Assembly (NCBI GenBank): GCA_019418235.1
Contig: DYCH01000039.1
Coordinates: forward strand, 1-11,725
Length of the DNA: 11,725 nucleotides
Direction: 5' to 3'
From: Sutterella sp.
Lineage (GTDB): Bacteria > Pseudomonadota > Gammaproteobacteria > Burkholderiales > Burkholderiaceae_F
Shown here: positions 1 to 5,641 of the stretch, piece after piece
Position numbering within the stretch: position 1 is the stretch's first letter
Layout of the letters: every line of letters starts with the position of its first letter
The notes under the pieces: model-generated
Seen by the model: only the letters and a program-made list of their open reading frames with translations
Told to the model about the DNA's origin: nothing
Databases searched by the model: none
Translations under genes and position numbers: made by a program

Positions 1-21
1 ACCTGATTTAGGTCCCTCGGA

Positions 22-42
22 AAACCCTTAATTTTTGGGTTT
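22..42 (-). terminator. Possible weak terminator downstream of etfA
   Basis: AAACCC at 22-27 and GGGTTT at 37-42 form a 6-bp inverted repeat with a 9-base loop. Read on the minus strand it ends in GGGTTTT, so it could end the etfBA transcript about 50 bases after the etfA stop. The stem is short and the T run is only four bases, so this is a weak call. Confidence 0.35.
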
Positions 43-53
43 GTCAACAGTCT

Positions 54-76
54 GACGGTCACTAGGACCGTCTTTT
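54..76 (+). terminator. Hairpin with T run on the plus strand
   Basis: GACGGTC (54-60) and GACCGTC (66-72) are perfect inverted repeats around a 5-base loop, followed on the plus strand by TTTT (73-76). The T run is on the plus side, which suits a plus-strand gene converging from left of the window. On the minus strand the hairpin could still help end etfA transcription, but no T run follows it there. Confidence 0.45.
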
Positions 77-89
77 GCTGTTATTGAGG

Positions 90-1022
90 TTAAGCCAATT
101 CAGCTAAAAGTGCATCAATCCCCGCCTTGGCATCCATCACCAAACCGTAATCGGCCACTTCAAAGATCGGGGCCTCTGGATCGTTATTGATCGCCACCAC
201 CACCTTCGCATCCTTGATACCGGCGATATGTTGCATGGCGCCGGAAATCCCCACGGCGATGTAGAGTTCCGGCGCAATGATCTTGCCGGTTTGACCCACT
301 TGCCAATCGTTGGGACAAAGTCCCATATCAACCACAGCACGAGTGGCACCAACGGCTGCGCCCAATTTGTCAGCCAACTGCACCAACTTCGTAAAACCTT
401 CGGCGTTATCCAAGCCACGACCGCCGGCCACGACAATCTTTGCCGATTGCAAAGACGGACGATCCGTTTTGATTGCGTCAAAACTCAACTTACGAGAATT
501 CATCGCCGCCGGCCACGTTGACAACACCTCTACGGTAGCAGCGCCAGTTGAATCCGTCGGCTCAAACGCCGTCGCGCGGATGCTGGCAATTTTCACGGCT
601 TCGAGATTTTGAACCGTTGCTTCAATGCTGCCGGCGAAAATCGGACGAACAAACGTCTTTTCATCAATCACATCAATCACATCGGATAACGGAGCGACAT
701 TCAGTAAAGCAGCCACTCGAGGCATCACGCTCTTACCATAAGAGCTCGATTCAAAGAAGATGTGAGTAATGGATGCGTCGCCTTTCACTAAGTTAACAAC
801 CGCATTCGTTAACGTTTCCGACATCACGTTTTCACCGCGATCGGCGTGCACCAACACCTTCGAAACACCATCTAACTTTTGCGCAGCTTGTGCGGCCTCT
901 GCGTCTTGACCGATTAAGAGCAATTCGATTTCGCCCGTGACTCGCTTGGCAGCAGTTACAAGGCTTGCCACCGTGGGTTTTAAACCCTTTTCACTGACTT
1001 CGGCAATTACTAACGTTTTCAT
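90..1022 (-). CDS. etfA: Electron transfer flavoprotein subunit alpha
   Basis: This is the FAD-binding subunit of the cytoplasmic EtfAB heterodimer, which takes electrons from acyl-CoA and related dehydrogenases and passes them to a quinone oxidoreductase. The product is 310 residues, normal for the family. The N-terminal half is the alpha/beta domain. The C-terminal FAD domain shows GGRGLDNAEG (200-209), GATRAVVDMG (225-234), QVGQTGKI (242-249) and the family signature, with GISGAMQH (258-265) and AINNDPEAPIFEVADYG (277-293). Three ATG codons stand in tandem at 1028, 1025 and 1022. I choose 1022 because the AAGGGG ribosome site overlapping the etfB stop is correctly spaced only from the third, and the protein then begins MKTLVIAE like its relatives. 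It lies a few bases behind etfB and is surely co-transcribed. The partner dehydrogenase is not in the window. Confidence 0.96.
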   Translation of the reverse strand: MKTLVIAEVSEKGLKPTVASLVTAAKRVTGEIELLLIGQDAEAAQAAQKLDGVSKVLVHADRGENVMSETLTNAVVNLVKGDASITHIFFESSSYGKSVMPRVAALLNVAPLSDVIDVIDEKTFVRPIFAGSIEATVQNLEAVKIASIRATAFEPTDSTGAATVEVLSTWPAAMNSRKLSFDAIKTDRPSLQSAKIVVAGGRGLDNAEGFTKLVQLADKLGAAVGATRAVVDMGLCPNDWQVGQTGKIIAPELYIAVGISGAMQHIAGIKDAKVVVAINNDPEAPIFEVADYGLVMDAKAGIDALLAELA

Positions 1023-1033
1023 CATCATTCCCC

Positions 1034-1783
1034 TTAGAGCACCTTGGCTTCGGTCTTGAGCTTGGTTACCAATTCGCTCATCGAAGACAGAATCAAACCG
1101 TTTTTCTTCTTTTCCGGCTGTGAGAAAGAAACATAACTAATCTTGGAATCTAAAGCGACACCCAACGTATCAGCGGCAATGGTTTCCACAGGCTTTTTCT
1201 TAGCCTTCATCATGTTGGGTAACGTCACATAACGGGGTTCCGCCAAACGAAGATCCGCTGTTACCACGGCAGGCAGCTTCACGGCTACCGTTTGCATACC
1301 GCCATCGACTTCACGCGTCACAATCGCTTCTTCTTGACTAGGTAAATCAAGCTTAGACGCAAAACTTGCTTGCGGCATTTCACACAAGGCTGCCAACATT
1401 TGACCGACTTGGTTGCAGTCATTATCGATGGCTTGCTTACCCACCAAAATCAAATTCGGCTGTTCTTTTTCAACAATCTTTTGAAGAAGTTTGGCAACTT
1501 CCAAAGGCTCGACGTTGACATCCGTTGTAATATGAATACCACGATCGGCACCAATAGCCATGGCCACACGCAACGTATCCAAACTCTTTGCCGGCCCAAT
1601 CGTCACAGCAACGACTTCAGAAGCAATGCCCTTTTCCTTTAATTGAACGGCGCACTCAGCGGCAATTTCATCAAAGGGATTGATGGACATCTTCACGTTT
1701 TGCGTTTCAGGCACGCCGGCCTCATTTAAACGAACCTTAACGTTGTAGTCCACAACGCGTTTAACAGCAACAAGTACTTTCAT
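1034..1783 (-). CDS. etfB: Electron transfer flavoprotein subunit beta
   Basis: This is the AMP-binding subunit of EtfAB and the one that docks the partner dehydrogenase. From the ATG at 1783 the protein is 249 residues, the standard length. Visible landmarks are VAVKRVVD (5-12), GKQAIDNDCNQVG (115-127), the EtfB signature around REVDGGMQ...LPAVVTADLR (157-179), and the recognition loop LPNMMKAKKKP (188-198) that binds dehydrogenases. A reading frame extends to a TTG at 1798, but that start would lie within a few bases of the predicted transcription start. GGAAAG sits correctly in front of the ATG at 1783, so 1783 is preferred. It is first in a two-gene etfBA operon with its own promoter just upstream. 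Whether this pair serves fatty-acid or other substrate oxidation cannot be told from the window. Confidence 0.96.
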   Translation of the reverse strand: MKVLVAVKRVVDYNVKVRLNEAGVPETQNVKMSINPFDEIAAECAVQLKEKGIASEVVAVTIGPAKSLDTLRVAMAIGADRGIHITTDVNVEPLEVAKLLQKIVEKEQPNLILVGKQAIDNDCNQVGQMLAALCEMPQASFASKLDLPSQEEAIVTREVDGGMQTVAVKLPAVVTADLRLAEPRYVTLPNMMKAKKKPVETIAADTLGVALDSKISYVSFSQPEKKKNGLILSSMSELVTKLKTEAKVL

Positions 1784-1810
1784 TTTTCTTTCCAACAAAT
1801 AGACCGCACG

Positions 1811-1819
1811 ATTATAGCA
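1811..1819 (-). promoter_or_regulatory. Extended -10 promoter of etfBA
   Basis: On the minus strand this reads TGCTATAAT: a perfect TATAAT (1811-1816) preceded by the TG of an extended -10 element. No good -35 hexamer stands 16-18 bases upstream, as is usual for extended -10 promoters. Transcription would start near 1803-1805, giving a leader of about 20 bases before the etfB ATG at 1783. Confidence 0.65.
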
Positions 1820-1861
1820 ATCCGATCCTTAGCACAAAGTTAATGATTGTTAGACATTTGG

Positions 1862-2881
1862 TTAGAATTCGTCATCATCACGACGGTCATCCGTTAAGCG
1901 CTCTCCCCAACCGGCACTGGCAAAGGCCGCTTTTAACACTTGCGTGCCTTGAGTTTCAAAAGCAAACGGATCTGACAACGTACGACGGTAGAATCGAGCG
2001 CCTGCTAAACCTTGCAACAAACCGATCATGGCTTTCGCCGTTGCACGAGGCACGTGACTGTCTTTAGGCGTTTCTCGCTCAAGATACTCGGTCATGATGC
2101 CAATTAACTCTTCGCGATCGGGCACCGGATGATTATCTCCGAAAAGTCTTGCATCCACGTCGCTTAAAACCCACGGCGTTTTGTAAGCAGCTCGGCCCAT
2201 CATCACGCCATCGACCTTCGTCAATAAACTTTCAGCCGTATCCAAGTCGCCAACTTCACCGTTAATCACGATGGTGGCGTCGGGGAAATCGCGCTTAAGG
2301 TCAAAAGCGACTTCTCGCTTCAAAGGCGGAATCTCACGATTTTCTTTAGGACTCAAACCTTTTAACCAAGCGTTGCGGGTATGAACAATAAAAACGCGCA
2401 CACCGGTATCGTAGAGCGTGCCCACAAAGTCACAAACAAAACCGTAGTCTTCGATTTTATCGATCCCGATACGGTGCTTAACCGTCACATCAATATCGAC
2501 CACATCGAGCATGGCTTTACAGCAATCAGCCACCAATTGAGGTTCACTCATCAAACATGCGCCAAAAGAGCCACGCTGAACACGCTCACTTGGGCACCCG
2601 CAATTGAGATTAATTTCATCGTAACCCCATTGTTGAGCAAGCTTTGCGCATTGAGCTAAGGCTTCAGGGTCGCTACCACCCAACTGAAGGGCAACGGGGT
2701 GCTCTTCGGCATTGAAGTCCAAGTGACGATGTTGGTCACCGTAGATAATGGCGCCTGTTGTTACCATCTCGGTGTACAAGCGCGCATGGCGACTTAATGC
2801 ACGATGAAAGTATCGGCAATGGCGATCCGTCCAATCCAACATAGGGGCGACACAAAATCGCCAAGATTTGTTTTCAGTCAT
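1862..2881 (-). CDS. dusA: tRNA-dihydrouridine(20/20a) synthase DusA
   Basis: This FMN enzyme uses NADPH to reduce uridines in the tRNA D-loop. The 339-residue product has a TIM-barrel FMN domain opening with CVAPMLDWTDRHCRYF (10-25). Next come EMVTTGAI (38-45), HPVALQLGGSDP (61-72) and the active-site segment NLNCGCPSERVQ (91-102), where C96 before PS is the expected proton donor. VTVKHRIG (132-139), FIVHTR (164-169) and GLSPKENREIPPL (175-187) follow. The last of these is diagnostic of DusA rather than DusB or DusC. VDGVMMGRAAY (223-233) carries the FMN-phosphate loop. C94 is a second cysteine where I recall relatives having valine. The ATG at 2881 begins only about 10 bases after the T run of the preceding terminator, with no clear Shine-Dalgarno sequence and no room for a promoter. 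Expression therefore probably depends on read-through from the sigma gene. Confidence 0.94.
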   Translation of the reverse strand: MTENKSWRFCVAPMLDWTDRHCRYFHRALSRHARLYTEMVTTGAIIYGDQHRHLDFNAEEHPVALQLGGSDPEALAQCAKLAQQWGYDEINLNCGCPSERVQRGSFGACLMSEPQLVADCCKAMLDVVDIDVTVKHRIGIDKIEDYGFVCDFVGTLYDTGVRVFIVHTRNAWLKGLSPKENREIPPLKREVAFDLKRDFPDATIVINGEVGDLDTAESLLTKVDGVMMGRAAYKTPWVLSDVDARLFGDNHPVPDREELIGIMTEYLERETPKDSHVPRATAKAMIGLLQGLAGARFYRRTLSDPFAFETQGTQVLKAAFASAGWGERLTDDRRDDDEF

Positions 2882-2891
2882 CTTCTATTCG

Positions 2892-2928
2892 AAAAAAGCC
2901 ACTCCAACACAGAGGTCAAAGTGGCTTT
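2892..2928 (-). terminator. Intrinsic terminator after the divergent sigma gene
   Basis: AAAGCCACT (2895-2903) and AGTGGCTTT (2920-2928) form a perfect 9-bp stem with a 16-base loop. Read on the minus strand the stem is followed by six T residues (2892-2897). It begins 18 bases after the stop at 2947 and ends about 10 bases before the dusA start, so it acts both as the sigma gene's terminator and as an attenuator in front of dusA. Confidence 0.88.
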
Positions 2929-2946
2929 CACATTCAAAGTTAAAAG

Positions 2947-5145
2947 TTATTGCGCTTGAATGTAATCACGCAAACGTTCTGCGAAGTCAGGGCTACGCAA
3001 CTTGCGGATGGCCGCACTTTCGATTTGACGAACACGTTCACGCGTCAATCCCATCGAACGACCCACTTCTTCCAACGTGTGGTCATGACTCGTGCCGATA
3101 CCGTAGCGCAAACGCAAAACCGTAGCTTCACGTTCCGTCAAGCGATCCAAGGACTTCTTAATTTCCTCTTCCATGGCCGTAACCATGAAGCGACGTTGCG
3201 GATCCAACTCATCGTCACCGCGCACAAAGTCCAACTTCGTTGCATCTTCATCGTCGCCGATCGGAGCGTCAATGGACTCAACACCACGCATGGCTTGAAT
3301 GAGCAATTGCACCTTAGCCAACGGCACACCGGACATTTCTGCCAACTCGTTATCAGACGGTTGCTTACCGTTTTCTTGCAAATACTTTTGCTTGATACGA
3401 CGAATCTTGTTGTAAGACTCCGTCATATGAACCGGAATACGAATCGTGTTGCCGTAGTCAGCCACAGCGCGCGTCACGGCTTGACGAACCCACCACGTGG
3501 CGTAAGTGGAGAACTTATAACCACGACGGTATTCAAACTTGTCCACAGCCTTCATCAAACCGAGGTTACCTTCTTGAATCAAGTCAGGCATGGCTAAACC
3601 GCGATTGACGTAGCCCTTGGCAATGGAAATCACCAAACGCAAGTTAGCTTCGATCATCTTGGCTTTGGCCTTAGAGAGGCTTGCTTGAGCCACAGTCATT
3701 GAACGGTGCAAATCACGTTGTTCGTGAATGCTTAAGCTAGCACCCTTTTCGAGCTCTTGCATACGCACTTGCAATTCAGCAAAAACACCGCGTTGTTGAT
3801 CAAGCATTTCGCTCCAAGCGTGACCGGCAGCCACTTCTTTATCCAACCAGGCAGAATCAGCGCAGCTTGTATTAAAGAAAGCCACAAACTGATCTTGGGG
3901 CATGTGTGCCTTATTAACCAAAACGTCACGCATAGCGTACATCGTTTCAGTCACTTGACCCATGTGTTGAGCCAACACTTCAGACAAGTGAGCCACGGTC
4001 TTCACGGAGAAGCGAACGATAGACAATTCATCGTTAATCTTTTGGCGAGCACGTTCGAACTTATCGAGTTTCGTTTCATCATCAAAGCTTTCACGCATTT
4101 CTTCCAAATAGCCGCCCAAGCGAGAGAACATTTCAAGAGCACGCTCTTTCATTTCATCCAACTGTTCGACCGTCATGGCTGCTGCACCGATGTCGGTATT
4201 CAAGTCACCAGAGTCGTCTTCGATTTCTTCAGTGTCAATGTCAGTGAAACCGTCAATCACGTTATCAATCGTTTCAGCACCCGATTGAACCTTTTCGGCC
4301 AACACCAAAAGTTCTTGAATAGACAAAGGAGAGGTTAAAACAACTTGTACCAAACGGGCACGGTGCTGTTCAATGCTCTTAGCAACTTCAATTTCACCCT
4401 CACGGGTCAAAAGCTTGTGAGAACCCACGCCACGCAAGTAAGCACGCAAAGGATCCTTGGACAAACCAGCAGACTCTTCCGGCGTCAAGATCGTAGCGGC
4501 ATCTTCTTCGTCGATATCTTCATCCACCGTTGCTTGTTGTTCAGCAAGCATTTGAACGGTATCTTCATCGGGCGTTTGATCAAACACTTGCACGCCAAAA
4601 CGAGCCAAGCCCAACGTAATATCAGACAAAGCTTCTTCGCTACGCAAAGCGCTTTCGGGCAACAAGTCGTTGATCTCGGCAATCGTCACCCAACCACGGG
4701 AGCGACCGAAACGCACCAATTGGCGATAGCCGTTTTCTGCGCCTTCTTCGTGCAAAGGTTGAGCAGGTAACAAACCTTCCAACGGATCCTTACGCTTTTT
4801 GCCACCACGTTTTTTCGTAACCTTCGGGGCTACGACAACGTCGTCTTCACTTTCGAGATCGTCAACATCTTCTTCAAGCTCTTCGAGCTCTTCAACCAAG
4901 TCTTCATCATCTTGCAGTTCAAGCAAGTTCTCATCGAGTTCTTCGACTTGTGCCTTGGCAGCTTTAGAAGTGATCTTAAGTTCACCCTTGAGCTTAAAAC
5001 CCAATTCTTCATGCGATTGAAGCCATTGCATCAACTCCTCATCACCTTCAACATCCAATTCCGTGTCGTCGGCAAACAAGTCGAGGTCGCTTTCTTGAAC
5101 GTCAGCTTTTTTCTTCTTCGTGGCTTTAACTGTTGCTTTTTTCAT
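2947..5145 (-). CDS. Second, divergent RpoD-family (group 1-like) sigma factor
   Basis: A 732-residue sigma-70 protein that should direct RNA polymerase core to promoters. It has a charged N-terminal extension: a lysine-rich start, acidic residues about 70-103, and KKRGGKKRK at 111-119. Region 1.1 is about 140-200, region 1.2 about 230-262, a long non-conserved domain about 263-490, region 2 about 495-575, region 3 about 576-645 and region 4 about 655-720. The -10 readers are kept (WWVRQAVTR, 551-559), as are the extended -10 residues H573 and E576 and the -35 helix TRERVRQIE. It differs from canonical RpoD at region 1.2 (RAYLRGVGS instead of the usual MYxREMGT), in the sigma finger (DDEDATKLD instead of DDEDSHLGD) and at the extreme C-terminus (RSPDFAERL instead of RHPSR). 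It shares 61 of 74 residues with its neighbour over region 2. The ATG at 5145 has no clear Shine-Dalgarno sequence. Pipelines would probably also name it rpoD; I regard it as the paralogue. Confidence 0.9.
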   Translation of the reverse strand: MKKATVKATKKKKADVQESDLDLFADDTELDVEGDEELMQWLQSHEELGFKLKGELKITSKAAKAQVEELDENLLELQDDEDLVEELEELEEDVDDLESEDDVVVAPKVTKKRGGKKRKDPLEGLLPAQPLHEEGAENGYRQLVRFGRSRGWVTIAEINDLLPESALRSEEALSDITLGLARFGVQVFDQTPDEDTVQMLAEQQATVDEDIDEEDAATILTPEESAGLSKDPLRAYLRGVGSHKLLTREGEIEVAKSIEQHRARLVQVVLTSPLSIQELLVLAEKVQSGAETIDNVIDGFTDIDTEEIEDDSGDLNTDIGAAAMTVEQLDEMKERALEMFSRLGGYLEEMRESFDDETKLDKFERARQKINDELSIVRFSVKTVAHLSEVLAQHMGQVTETMYAMRDVLVNKAHMPQDQFVAFFNTSCADSAWLDKEVAAGHAWSEMLDQQRGVFAELQVRMQELEKGASLSIHEQRDLHRSMTVAQASLSKAKAKMIEANLRLVISIAKGYVNRGLAMPDLIQEGNLGLMKAVDKFEYRRGYKFSTYATWWVRQAVTRAVADYGNTIRIPVHMTESYNKIRRIKQKYLQENGKQPSDNELAEMSGVPLAKVQLLIQAMRGVESIDAPIGDDEDATKLDFVRGDDELDPQRRFMVTAMEEEIKKSLDRLTEREATVLRLRYGIGTSHDHTLEEVGRSMGLTRERVRQIESAAIRKLRSPDFAERLRDYIQAQ

Positions 5146-5575
5146 TTTTAAATCACAAAAGAGTCCCTAGTTCGAAATTCCAATCAATTTCAAACCAGAA
5201 ACCATTTCAATTCGTACGCACTTCCTTTTCGAAATACGTCTATTCCTTATTCAACGTTATCAATTCACTCATTGTGGTTGTAGGCAATAGCCTCAAAAGC
5301 CCGCAAAAGTCGGTGGTGGGGCTCAAAAAAAAGTTGAATGAATTGATATCGATGAAAAATCTTGAAAGCCCTAAAAGGCCTTCTTTGTTACCGACTGCCT
5401 CTAACACGTACGCAGTCAATAACGAACATTGTCCTTACAAAAAACGGCACAATGAGAAATATCTTTGAGATCGGTTGAGATATAAAGAGAGCAGAGACGC
5501 CAAAGATCGTCTAAAAAGACGAAAGACCCACCGACCGCAAGTTAATCAAGATACACGATTAATCTACAGTCGGGG

Positions 5576-5581
5576 AAAATA
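5576..5581 (-). promoter_or_regulatory. Possible -10 element of an FNR-dependent promoter
   Basis: TATTTT on the minus strand matches four of six consensus positions. It would start transcription near 5569-5570, placing the centre of the FNR-type palindrome (5611/5612) at about -41.5 to -42.5. That is the spacing of class II FNR-activated promoters, which typically lack a -35 element. The transcript would run through a leader of about 425 bases into the divergent sigma gene. The hexamer alone is weak; the spacing gives it support. Confidence 0.4.
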
Positions 5582-5602
5582 TTTTTAATTTCTCAATAAA
5601 TT

Positions 5603-5620
5603 GTTTGATTTAAATCAAAC
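5603..5620 (-). promoter_or_regulatory. FNR/CRP-family binding site (perfect FNR-type palindrome)
   Basis: GTTTGATTTAAATCAAAC is a perfect 18-bp palindrome. Its core TTGAT-TTAA-ATCAA (5605-5618) matches the FNR/ANR consensus TTGATNNNNATCAA exactly. It lies about 20 bases past the stop of the canonical rpoD and about 460 bases before the divergent sigma gene. FNR homologues hold an oxygen-sensitive iron-sulfur cluster and activate genes when oxygen is absent. No FNR gene is in the window, so use of the site is inferred from its sequence. Confidence 0.7.
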
Positions 5621-5641
5621 TCGTTCTCTTAAGAAAGAAAC

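Larger units (their letters stand above)
5146..5641. other. 496-base non-coding stretch between the two sigma genes
   Basis: No convincing gene lies here. A 111-codon plus-strand frame (5133-5468) has no ribosome site and resembles nothing I recognise. Read on the minus strand, as the leader of the divergent sigma gene, it holds an FNR-type palindrome (5603-5620) and a possible -10 (5576-5581). It also holds several hairpins: TCGTCT/AGACGA (about 5507-5522), GACTGC/GCAGTC (5393-5398 with 5412-5417), and AGCCC/GGGCT around 5298-5322, the last followed by TTTT on the minus strand. No strong intrinsic terminator follows the canonical rpoD, so read-through from it is possible. Confidence 0.6.

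Noticed and set aside
1784..1798. TTG at 1798 as the etfB start
   Set aside because: It falls within a few bases of the predicted transcription start; the ATG at 1783 has the ribosome site and gives the standard 249 residues.
2950..3597. A 215-codon plus-strand open frame opposite the divergent sigma gene
   Set aside because: It is fully inside a well-supported gene on the other strand. Other plus-strand frames opposite the sigma genes and dnaG are the same kind of shadow.
4799..5020. A serine-rich plus-strand frame
   Set aside because: The serine run is just the complement of the acidic codons of the sigma N-terminal extension.
5133..5468. A 111-codon plus-strand open frame in the spacer between the sigma genes
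   Set aside because: It begins inside the sigma gene, has no ribosome site, and its product has no recognisable motif. The stretch is better explained as a leader on the other strand.
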